Assembly: GCA_964221845.1 (NCBI GenBank)
Contig: CAXPZW010000041.1
Location: 1-50,913, forward strand
Direction: 5' to 3'
Source of the DNA: CAXPZW01 sp964221845
GTDB taxonomy: Bacteria > Bacteroidota > Bacteroidia > Flavobacteriales_D > Sanyastnellaceae
Length of the DNA stretch: 50,913 bases
A program made the translations under genes and the position numbers. The notes beneath the pieces are model-generated. The model searched no databases and had not been told where the DNA came from. It worked only from the letters and a program-made list of their open reading frames with translations. Positions 1-8,696 of this stretch are shown here, piece after piece (position 1 is the stretch's first letter; every line of letters starts with the position of its first letter).

Positions 1-3000
1 CCGAGATGGTGGCGGTGCCGTCAGGGTACTCTACAAAGTTCACATTGGTAGTGGTGTAGTAGTCGTCGTCGCCAGGGAAAGCCTGGAGCCACAGTGACCA
101 ATCGGTCTCGTAGAATGGAGACTCACCAGTGTAGCCTACACAGTCAGCGATTGAACCTTCAGCAGGCTCCTCACCAAGGATTTCCTCGGTGTAGATCACT
201 TCTACTTCGTTGCAGTTGTCCATGGCTGAGATCTCAGCAGGAGCAGGTACTTCAGCTTCGCAGTCGATCACCAGGTCTTCTGGCGTGTCGCTCAGTTCAG
301 GAGCGGTCACGTCGTTCACGGTGATGGTGTAGCTCAGTTCAGCGGTGTTGCCACAAGCGTCGGTAGCGATGTAAGTCACTACGGTTACGCCGTTGCCACA
401 ATCGTCTTGCTCGAGTACTTCAGATGACATGCTTACAGTCGCCTCGCTACAGTTGTCGGTAGCGGTGAGTTCTGGCATAGCAGGTACTTCGTCAGCACAC
501 TCTACGTTCACGTCTTCTACGCTGCCGTCGAATGAAGGAGCAGTAGCGTCGTAGATGTAGTAGAAGCTCTGAGCTTCAGCTGCGTTGCCGCAAGCGTCGG
601 TAGCAGTCCAAGTACGTACGATGGTGTACTCGTTGGCACATTGACCGGCTTCGGTCATGTCAGCGAACGTGATGGTCACATCGCCGCAGTTGTCAGCCGC
701 AGTAGCCTCGCCGTACTCAACAGTCTCGTCGCACTCAAACTCGTTGCCAGACGGCACGTTGGTGAACTCAGGAGCAGTGGTGTCTACCACGGTGATGGTT
801 TGCATCAATGAAGTAGTGTTGCCACAGTCGTCGCTCACAGTGTAGGTACGCTCGATGGTGTAGTTGTTCGGGCAGTCGCCTTCAACAACAACCTCGGTCA
901 CAGTCTCGGTGAGGTCTTCGTCGCAGATGTCCGAAGCTTCCCAAGCCGCAGCAGGTACTTCTTGGTCACACTCGATGGTCACGTCAGCAGCTACTTCCAG
1001 CGCAGGAGCAGTGGTGTCTACGATGGTGATGGTCTGCGAAGCAGAAGCCATGTTGTCGCAGTGGTCAACTACGCTCCAGGTGCGTACGATGCTGTAGAGA
1101 CACTCGTTCATCACGATCTCCTCAGCGAAGAGCACTTCCAGCTCGTCGTCGCAGTTGTCTGAAGCAGACACCTCTGCAGGAGCAGGGATCTCGTCACCGC
1201 ACTCGATGGTAGCGTCGGCAGGAACACCGGCCAGTTCAGGAGCTACTTCGTCGGTCAGGTTGATCACTTGAACGAATTCTGAGCTGTTGCCGCAGTCGTC
1301 CGTAGCAGTGTAGGTACGGATCACGTTGCCCGCGCAACCACCCGATACTGATTCATCGGAGTAAACGATGTCTACTGCTGGTGAACAGTTGTCGGTCGCA
1401 GAAACCAAGATTGAGTTGTCGATTTGGTCGCATGGCATTTCAAGGAAAGCCTCGCCTTCGATCACTGGAGCAGTGGTGTCCTGTACAGTGATGATTTGAG
1501 TAGCCGAAGTGTTGTTGCCACAAGCGTCGGTCACAGAGTAGGTACGCTCGATGGTGTAGTTGTTCGGGCAGTCGCCTTCTACAGTTACTTCGGTGACCTC
1601 TTCGCTGATCTCAGAGCAGTTGTCTGAAGCAGTCCAAGCCGCAGCAGGTACTTCTTGGTCACACTCAATGGTTACGTCAGCCGCGATCTCCAGTTCGGGA
1701 GCAGTGGTGTCCAGTACAGTGATGTTCTGTACCGCTGAAGCAGCGTTGCCACAAGCGTCGGTTACAGTGTAAGTACGAACCAAAGTGTAAGCCACTGGGC
1801 AGTCACCTGGGATCACTTCTTCTGAAATGACTTCAGAAGCGATCTCTGAACAGTCGTCTGCAGCAGTCCAATCAGCTGCAGGTACTTCCTGGTCACACTC
1901 GATGGTCACGTCAGCAGCTACTTCGAGAGCAGGTGCGGTGGTGTCCTCAACGGTGATCTCCTGCATGTATACGGCTTGGTTGCCGCAGTTGTCAAACGCT
2001 CGGAAAACACGCTGGATGGTGTAGTTGCTAGGACAGTCACCAGGAACAATTTCCTCGGTCAACTCAACCTCTACCTCATCGTCGCAGTTGTCTTCTGCCA
2101 TCGGCATTTCAACCGCAGGGAGTTCATCTGAACATTCAACAGTCACGTTCTCAGGGAGTGTTTCAGCAACCCAAGTTGGAGCCACGTTGTCAGTCAGGTT
2201 GATCACTTGTACGAATTCTGAGCTGTTGCCGCAGTTGTCGGTGGCAGTGTAGGTGCGAATGACATTGCCCGCACAACCGCCGGACACGGTTTCATCGGCA
2301 TAGGTGAATGCTACTTCTTGATCACAGATATCACTGGCCGAGGCAAAGAACTCACCTGAGATCATGTCGCATGGCATTTCAAGGAAAGCCTCGCCTTCGA
2401 TCACGGGTGCGGTGGTATCTTCAATGGTGAAGGTGCGAACCAGGGTACTGGTGTTTCCACAGGCATCGATGGCTGTGAAAGTCACGGTAGTGCTGCCATT
2501 GGCACCACAACCTTCCTCATAAACAACCTCATCTTGGCATCCAACGTAACCGGCATAGCCGTCGTAGATTGTACCAAAGCGGAAGCAACGGTTGAAGGCA
2601 CGCAACGCAACGCGACATTGTTGCGGAGTGTAAGCACTGCTGCATCCGCCCAGAACCTGGTCAGAGATGGCAATGATCTCACCGATGGTAACGCCTGCAA
2701 ACGGGCCGCTCAATGGGGTCAATGACGCCAGGCTTACCTCAGATGCTGAGTAGTCCGGGAAGGCGCCATCAAAACCAACATTCAACTTGGCAGTCAACAG
2801 GTGGCTTACCAGCGCATTGTCAAAACAAGATGGATCAACTGAATCCACAGTCGGATCTTCAGCAGACATGGTCAGCACCAAGTCTTGCGCAGAACCCGTA
2901 CAGGGCAGATATACGTCTACCGCATCGGCTGAGGTGAAGGTCAAGAAGAAACCAGACTCTTCGCAACCGGTGATGATGCCTTCAGGGAAGACAGTATCGA

Positions 3001-6000
3001 AGTTCTCATCCATCAAAACAGAAGCTTCGGTGTCGTTTTCGCTTCCGAAATCACCTTGCTTGTATGTGGTGAACTCACCAATTTCAATGGTGCAATCCTC
3101 GTAGTTGTTTACCCAATTCACCTCGCCACAATTATCGGTAGCAGAGGCCCCACTGTTGGCTTCCAACCAAGCATTAAAGGCTTCTTCATTGCCTTGGCCG
3201 TCGCATTCAACCACTTGATCTTCTCCGCCGTCAATGACTGGAGCAGTGGTGTCCACAACGTTGATGGTCTGTACAGCGGTAGCGCTGTTGCCACAGTCAT
3301 CGGTAGCAGTAAAAGTACGGGTGATGATCGCAGCGTTGGCACACTCGCCGTCCGTGACAACATCATCGAACGTTACTTCTACAGTACCGCAGTTGTCCTC
3401 GGCCTCAGCGTTGAAGGCTGGGATTTCCGCGTCGCACTCGTAAGTGGCGTCAGCAGGAACTGAGGTAAACTCAGGAGCGGTGGTGTCAACAACAGTGATG
3501 GTCTGTGATTGAACGGTGGCGTTGCCACAGTTGTCGGTAGCAGTCCAGGTGCGAACCAGGGTGTAGTTGCCCAAGCAGTCACCAGCGATGAACTCCTCGC
3601 CGTTGTATTCAACCGAAGCCTCCGTACAGTTGTCCTCGGCGTCAACCATCTCAGATACGCTAGGTACGTTGTCGCACTCAGCGGTAACGTCAGCTGGGAA
3701 GGCGCTGAATTCAGGCGCTACTTCGTCGGTCAGGTTGATCACTTGGGTGAACTCGGTGCTGTTGCCACAGTCATCGGTAGCAGTGTAGGTACGGATCACG
3801 TTGCCCACGCAGCCACCTGAAACATTGTTGTCGGTGAAGGTGATTTCTACTTCCTCGTCGCAGTTGTCGGTAGCGGTTACGAACAGCTCATCTGAGATCA
3901 TGTCGCAAGGCATTTCAAGGAAAGCCTCGCCGTCTACGACAGGAGCAGTGGTGTCTTCTACAGAGATCAGTTGGTCAACAGAAGCGCTGTTGCCACACTC
4001 ATCGGTAGCAGTGAAGGTGCGTACAAAGCTGTAAGCCTGTGGGCAGTCGCCAGCGATGATCTCGCCGTCTGCCATGGTTACGGTCACCTCGCCACAGTTG
4101 TCAGCAGCGGTAGCCTCCATCACAGCGATGTCCTCGTCGCACTCGTAAGTAGCGTCGGCAGGAACCGAAGTGAATTCAGGAGCAGTGGTGTCTACTACGT
4201 AGATGTTCTGTACGTACATGGTCTCGTTGCCGCAGTTGTCAAAGCCGCGGAAGATGCGCATCAGGGTGTACTCCTGTGGGCAGTCGCCTGCTTGCATTTC
4301 CTCGGTAACTTCTACGTCTACCTCGCCGTCACAGTTGTCCTCAGCGATAGGCATCTCCACAGCTGGGAGCTCCTCGTCGCATTCTACAGTGATGTCAGCA
4401 GGTACTTCAACGAATACAGGATCAGTGGTGTCTTGAACAGTCATGGTCACTTGTACCATGCTCTCGTTCTCGCAGTAGTCAACAGCAACCCAAGTACGGA
4501 TCACGGTGTAGCTGTCTTCACACTCACCAGGAACAACTTCCTCAGCGTAGGTCAGTTCAACTTCGCCTTCGCAGTTGTCTTCAGCGGTCACGTCGCCTGA
4601 ACCGAACAGAGTGCCGTCATCAGCGCCTACTTCGTCGCACTCTACAGTAGCGTCAGCAGGAACGTTCAGAATCTCAGGAGCAGTGGTATCGGTAATGGTG
4701 ATGTACTGCTCTACTTCGGTCATGTTGCCACACTCGTCGGTTGCTTGGTAGGTGCGAATCAGTACGCCGAGGCAACCCCCTGAGAGCAGCTCCTCTTCGA
4801 TGATCTCTACGGTTACCTCGCCACAGTTGTCGTTGGCTTCCAAGGTGTAGTCCTCCACCTCTTCGCAAGGAACAGTGGTGTAGTACTCGTAATCCGCGAA
4901 CACAGGGGCGGTAGTGTCGATGATGTTGAGCACCTGCTGGGCAGTCTCGCTATTGCCGCAGTTGTCGGTTGCGGTGTAGGTGCGGATCATGGTGTATTCC
5001 TGCGGACAGTCGCCTTCGATGATTTCTTCTGTAACGTCGATGGTCACCTCGTCGTCGCAGTTGTCAGTCGCGGTAGCGAAAGGAGCGGGAAGCTCTTGGT
5101 CGCATTCTACCGTTACGTCAGCAGCAACTTCGTTGAATTCTGGATCGGTGGTGTCCACTACAGTAATGGTCCAAATCATGTTTGTTTGGTTGCCACACAG
5201 GTCAGTGGCCGACCAAGCATATTCGATCACGCTGCTGTCCGCGCAATCACCAGGGGTTTCTGTCATGAAAGGCCCTACGATTTCAACGTCACCCTCACAG
5301 TTATCTTCAGCTTCTACAGCTGGGATTTCGTAAGTCTCGTCACACTCAATGGTAATGTCTTCCGGGAATACCGTGAATTCTGGAGCGACATTGTCGTTGA
5401 CGGTGATGATTTGAGACACCATGTTGACATTGCCACAATCGTCCTGAGCGCGGTAGAGGTAGGTAAACTCAGTATTGTGCGGACAGTCAGTTTCGTTGTT
5501 GGGCTCACATTCAGCATCAACATTCACGTCTCCGTAGCCCTCTACTTGAGTACCGTTCACAAAACCTTGGTAGGTAAACCATCCGGAGAATCCGTGATTG
5601 CAGTTTTTGTTGTTTGCACCTTCACCAAGCTGGAAGCCGAAGAAGTAATCGGCAGGCATGTGGTAGAAGTAGAGCTCGGCTCCGGCGAGATCGCCAGCGC
5701 CCATGGCAGATGAAAATCCATCGGCGAGCGTGTAGTAGGTCCAATCTTCGTACAACGCATCAGGGGTCGCACAGTTCAGGTCATCCTTGTATGAACGGCC
5801 CAATGCAGACCAGGTGTTCCAATCAGACTTGTTGTCAAACCACAGGTCAAGCTCAAAAATTTCGTTTGCATTGTCTTCGTTGACGAGCGTACCGAACAGA
5901 CGAGCGGTGCCATCATTGTATTGCTCGAACGAGCCGCCATTCGCATCAAAGACGAAGTTGGCGTTGGTGATGAAGCCATCTTGGCTCAAGGTAGGCAGCC

Positions 6001-7705
6001 ACAAGGACCAGTCGTCACCGGGGCCAATCGCTTCCGACAAAGCGCAGATGTCGGTCACGTTTCCGTTGTTGCTCTCGAAGATCTCAACGTCAACGTTGGC
6101 ATCCATGCACGCATCGTATGCCGTAAGCATCTCTGGTGAAGGTACTTCTTCAAGACAGATCACAGTTTGATCCGCAACTTCACTATCGAACTCAGGAGCA
6201 ACATCGTCAAACAAGGTGATGTGTTGCTGGCACTGGAACAGGGCCTCGCCGCCTGAAGAGAAACGTGTAAATGTGCGCTCAACAACAACGTTGCAGTCGC
6301 TGCCAGCTGGTCCATCAACAAAGCTGTCTTCGTACTCAAAGTAGCCTCCAGCGCATGGGTCGTAGTTGCACGCGAATGGAATCGACTGTACAGTAGGGAA
6401 GCCAAGTACGGCAGGGGAGTAATCCGAGTTGCACGCCACAGTGGCGTCCGCAGGACATTCATCCAAACCGCATGAAACGGTCTCGCAGGCCATGCTGAAT
6501 TCGAAGATTCCGTCATTGCCATTCCAACCGGAGATGGCGATGTAGTAGTCTACGCCCAAATCCGAGATCCACTGGACATACGATTGGGTGCCTTCTGGAT
6601 CACATGAGGTGTAGGTATCTGATGGGTTTTCTTCCCAAGTACCACTGTCATCGTTTCCAGCGAAACAAGTCAAGCTTCCGCAACTTCCGGTGTAAACGTT
6701 GATGTAAGTGTCGTAGTCAGTGTCGGGAGAGCAGGTGGTAATCTCAATGGCTCCGCCGGTACCCTGTACGATGAACCATACCTCTGGGGCTTGTTGGCCT
6801 TCGTTGTCGCCGGCGCAATCCTCCAAACCTGGTGTTGCAGTTGCACAGCTGGTCAAACCGTCAAAAACGCCTCCGCACAGGATAGGCGTGGCGTTTGAAC
6901 AATCGTTGTTGGCTACAGGCAGGCAATCTCCGTTGCAGTCGTAGCCAAAATCAGGGTAAGTGCATGAAGCGTCCGCACATCCTGCGGTTGCGTCGTAGTT
7001 GCAAGCCTCGGTGTCAATACAACCTGGATATTCGCATGAGCCGTCATTGCAAGTGGCATCTGCGTCATAGTTGCACGCACCAAGATCGGTGCAGCCGTCA
7101 GGCAAAATGCACGAGCCGTCATCGGTGTTAGCCGAGGCATCGTAGTTGCAGGCAGCGGCATCTGTGCAGCCCTCAACAGCAAGGCCATCGCAGCAGCAAA
7201 CATCTACGAAAGCAGCAGCAGCGGTAGTGGCAAAGTAGCCCAAGTCTACAGCGGTTGCGGAGTTTACATTCGCACCGGTGCAATCATCACAGAAACGAAC
7301 GATGTCACAATCAGTTACTGTTCCGCCTGTGTAGCTTCCATCAACAAAAATGTTGGCGTCGCAACCTTCGAGAAAAATGCTTGCTCCGGTTACCAGAGTC
7401 AAAGATCCTTCAACAGTGAACGTCGAATTGTCAGCGATAAGAATCTGACCACCAGCCAAAACGTTGATGGAGCCTACTGCGGCCGTCACATCTCCATTGA
7501 TGCACAATACCTCGCCATCATTGATGTTGAGGTTTGAGGGGAAATCAGCAGTGGAATAGCTGTAGGTGCATGTTGCAGGGAGCTCGTCGCATTGCGCGTG
7601 TGCACCAGAGGTGATCAACACAAGAGCGAGCACGGCTAGCGTGGCCTTCAGCCAATTGTTGGCTTGAGCGCAATCCATGGTTTTGAGAAACGTAGAATTG
7701 AACAT
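1..7705 (-). CDS. Giant secreted HYR-repeat surface protein (5' part, runs off left edge)
   Basis: One frame stays open for about 2,568 codons on the minus strand; I checked it at several points and saw no frameshift. Signal peptide: hydrophobic ATLAVLALVLITSGAHA followed by Q. Order from the N-terminus: a short unknown domain; three CNYDA-type cysteine-rich motifs (about residues 178-250) common in marine Bacteroidota; a PPC-like domain (about 255-395); a first HYR-like unit; an unknown WSLW...WFTY domain (about 550-720); then roughly 20 HYR-type units of about 90 residues with the recurring pattern DTTAP..VPADxTxECD..DNC..GDC..TATDxCGN. One unit is interrupted by an unknown insert near nt 2450-3230. 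A second WSLW domain begins at the left edge. Each HYR unit carries about four Cys, suggesting disulfides outside the cell. Role in adhesion or as a surface filament is inferred; a T9SS sorting domain would be expected past the edge. Start ATG at 7705; an in-frame ATG at 7678 is an alternative. Confidence 0.88.
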   Translation of the reverse strand, partial: MFNSTFLKTMDCAQANNWLKATLAVLALVLITSGAHAQCDELPATCTYSYSTADFPSNLNINDGEVLCINGDVTAAVGSINVLAGGQILIADNSTFTVEGSLTLVTGASIFLEGCDANIFVDGSYTGGTVTDCDIVRFCDDCTGANVNSATAVDLGYFATTAAAAFVDVCCCDGLAVEGCTDAAACNYDASANTDDGSCILPDGCTDLGACNYDADATCNDGSCEYPGCIDTEACNYDATAGCADASCTYPDFGYDCNGDCLPVANNDCSNATPILCGGVFDGLTSCATATPGLEDCAGDNEGQQAPEVWFIVQGTGGAIEITTCSPDTDYDTYINVYTGSCGSLTCFAGNDDSGTWEENPSDTYTSCDPEGTQSYVQWISDLGVDYYIAISGWNGNDGIFEFSMACETVSCGLDECPADATVACNSDYSPAVLGFPTVQSIPFACNYDPCAGGYFEYEDSFVDGPAGSDCNVVVERTFTRFSSGGEALFQCQQHITLFDDVAPEFDSEVADQTVICLEEVPSPEMLTAYDACMDANVDVEIFESNNGNVTDICALSEAIGPGDDWSLWLPTLSQDGFITNANFVFDANGGSFEQYNDGTARLFGTLVNEDNANEIFELDLWFDNKSDWNTWSALGRSYKDDLNCATPDALYEDWTYYTLADGFSSAMGAGDLAGAELYFYHMPADYFFGFQLGEGANNKNCNHGFSGWFTYQGFVNGTQVEGYGDVNVDAECEPNNETDCPHNTEFTYLYRAQDDCGNVNMVSQIITVNDNVAPEFTVFPEDITIECDETYEIPAVEAEDNCEGDVEIVGPFMTETPGDCADSSVIEYAWSATDLCGNQTNMIWTITVVDTTDPEFNEVAADVTVECDQELPAPFATATDNCDDEVTIDVTEEIIEGDCPQEYTMIRTYTATDNCGNSETAQQVLNIIDTTAPVFADYEYYTTVPCEEVEDYTLEANDNCGEVTVEIIEEELLSGGCLGVLIRTYQATDECGNMTEVEQYITITDTTAPEILNVPADATVECDEVGADDGTLFGSGDVTAEDNCEGEVELTYAEEVVPGECEDSYTVIRTWVAVDYCENESMVQVTMTVQDTTDPVFVEVPADITVECDEELPAVEMPIAEDNCDGEVDVEVTEEMQAGDCPQEYTLMRIFRGFDNCGNETMYVQNIYVVDTTAPEFTSVPADATYECDEDIAVMEATAADNCGEVTVTMADGEIIAGDCPQAYSFVRTFTATDECGNSASVDQLISVEDTTAPVVDGEAFLEMPCDMISDELFVTATDNCDEEVEITFTDNNVSGGCVGNVIRTYTATDDCGNSTEFTQVINLTDEVAPEFSAFPADVTAECDNVPSVSEMVDAEDNCTEASVEYNGEEFIAGDCLGNYTLVRTWTATDNCGNATVQSQTITVVDTTAPEFTSVPADATYECDAEIPAFNAEAEDNCGTVEVTFDDVVTDGECANAAIITRTFTATDDCGNSATAVQTINVVDTTAPVIDGGEDQVVECDGQGNEEAFNAWLEANSGASATDNCGEVNWVNNYEDCTIEIGEFTTYKQGDFGSENDTEASVLMDENFDTVFPEGIITGCEESGFFLTFTSADAVDVYLPCTGSAQDLVLTMSAEDPTVDSVDPSCFDNALVSHLLTAKLNVGFDGAFPDYSASEVSLASLTPLSGPFAGVTIGEIIAISDQVLGGCSSAYTPQQCRVALRAFNRCFRFGTIYDGYAGYVGCQDEVVYEEGCGANGSTTVTFTAIDACGNTSTLVRTFTIEDTTAPVIEGEAFLEMPCDMISGEFFASASDICDQEVAFTYADETVSGGCAGNVIRTYTATDNCGNSSEFVQVINLTDNVAPTWVAETLPENVTVECSDELPAVEMPMAEDNCDDEVEVELTEEIVPGDCPSNYTIQRVFRAFDNCGNQAVYMQEITVEDTTAPALEVAADVTIECDQEVPAADWTAADDCSEIASEVISEEVIPGDCPVAYTLVRTYTVTDACGNAASAVQNITVLDTTAPELEIAADVTIECDQEVPAAAWTASDNCSEISEEVTEVTVEGDCPNNYTIERTYSVTDACGNNTSATQIITVQDTTAPVIEGEAFLEMPCDQIDNSILVSATDNCSPAVDIVYSDESVSGGCAGNVIRTYTATDDCGNSSEFVQVINLTDEVAPELAGVPADATIECGDEIPAPAEVSASDNCDDELEVLFAEEIVMNECLYSIVRTWSVVDHCDNMASASQTITIVDTTAPALEVAADVTIECDQEVPAAAWEASDICDEDLTETVTEVVVEGDCPNNYTIERTYTVSDDCGNTTSLMQTITVVDTTAPEFTNVPSGNEFECDETVEYGEATAADNCGDVTITFADMTEAGQCANEYTIVRTWTATDACGNAAEAQSFYYIYDATAPSFDGSVEDVNVECADEVPAMPELTATDNCSEATVSMSSEVLEQDDCGNGVTVVTYIATDACGNTAELSYTITVNDVTAPELSDTPEDLVIDCEAEVPAPAEISAMDNCNEVEVIYTEEILGEEPAEGSIADCVGYTGESPFYETDWSLWLQAFPGDDDYYTTTNVNFVEYPDGTATIS

Positions 7706-7842
7706 AGAATTAGGTTAGTTAAACATTGGTCCTCAGGGGTGCAGGCATCACTCATTCGCCCTTTGGACACGCATCTAGTTATTTGTGTAAGTCCCCGATG
7801 TCAGATATCGGATAGATGCGTTTGTTCTCAGAAGAGATGTGA

Positions 7843-7875
7843 TAAAGATACGACCATCCTTTCGATGAATCCAAA
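7843..7875 (-). promoter_or_regulatory. Bacteroidota-type promoter for the giant repeat protein
   Basis: On the minus strand TTTG (7875-7872) is followed after 21 nt by TATCTTTA (7850-7843), one mismatch from the Bacteroidota -7 consensus TAnnTTTG. It would give a leader of roughly 130 nt before the ATG at 7705. The rest of the 268-bp divergent gap (7706-7973) shows no other clear signal. Confidence 0.5.
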
Positions 7876-7973
7876 AAAATCTTCGATAAACGTAATATTA
7901 AGCCGATGAATGCCGTTATAAGCCCGATGAAAAAAGATGGAGCCTAAATCAGGTAATCCCCGTTATTTGTGCC

Positions 7974-8696
7974 ATGCAGCCAGAAATCCTTCGCAATTTG
8001 TTGCCCGCCATCCCGGGACGAAAAAATCCAGCCGATCAGGCCGAAATGGTGACCCAATTGCTATACGGAGAAGGATTTGAAGTGCTCGAGCGTCAAGAAA
8101 AATGGGTGCATGTTCGCACCCAAAACGACCAGTATGAGTGCTGGTTGGACCACCGACAAGTGGCCGAATCGGGCCCGTGGGAAGAGGCGCCACATGTCTT
8201 GATTGCCCCGGCTGCAGCGCCTCCATTGATGCAAGTTCCACTGATTTACGCCGGCTCACGCTTGACCGACGCAGAGATGGAATCCCTCCACGACCAGCAG
8301 TTGTTGCCCATTCGTTATTGGGCCGAACAGTGGTTGGGCGCACCTTATTTATGGGGAGGACGCACCATTGCAGGGGTAGACTGCTCTGGGTTTGTGCAAG
8401 TGGCCTACGGCGTGCGTGGTGTATCGCTGCCCCGCGACGCGTATCAGCAAGCCGAAATGGGGGAGTTGGTCTCCTTTGTAGATGCCTGCGAAAACGGCGA
8501 CCTCGCGTTTTTCGACAACGCAGAAGGGCGCATCACACATGTAGGGCTGGTGATCAAAGCGTCAACCGGCATGCGCATCATCCACGCCAGCGGCAAAGTG
8601 CGCTGGGATATGCTGGACCATCAGGGCATCTTCGACGAAGACGCTCAGCAGTACACCCACAAGCTGCGCACCATTCGCCGGATTACTGCCCAATAA
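7974..8696 (+). CDS. NlpC/P60 family cysteine peptidase with N-terminal SH3-like domain
   Basis: Protein of 240 aa. Residues about 25-65 look like a bacterial SH3 fold (YGEGFEVLERQEKWVHVRT). The C-terminal half is an NlpC/P60 papain-like domain: catalytic Cys137 in VDCSGF, His189 in RITHVGLV and a third polar or His position at 204 in IIHASGK, a complete triad. The family cleaves D-glutamyl-meso-diaminopimelate (or L-Ala-D-Glu) bonds in peptidoglycan peptides, in remodelling or in recycling of muropeptides. No convincing signal peptide is visible, which fits the cytoplasmic dipeptidyl-peptidase VI type better than an exported hydrolase. Its 3' end overlaps the convergent monooxygenase gene by 14 nt. 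Start is an ATG with no Shine-Dalgarno sequence, as usual here. Confidence 0.9.
   Translation: MQPEILRNLLPAIPGRKNPADQAEMVTQLLYGEGFEVLERQEKWVHVRTQNDQYECWLDHRQVAESGPWEEAPHVLIAPAAAPPLMQVPLIYAGSRLTDAEMESLHDQQLLPIRYWAEQWLGAPYLWGGRTIAGVDCSGFVQVAYGVRGVSLPRDAYQQAEMGELVSFVDACENGDLAFFDNAEGRITHVGLVIKASTGMRIIHASGKVRWDMLDHQGIFDEDAQQYTHKLRTIRRITAQ

Noticed and set aside
1..6200. CRISPR-like or tandem DNA repeat array
   Set aside because: The repetition has a period of about 270-285 bp, is coding throughout, and encodes HYR-type protein modules; no short identical repeats with unique spacers.
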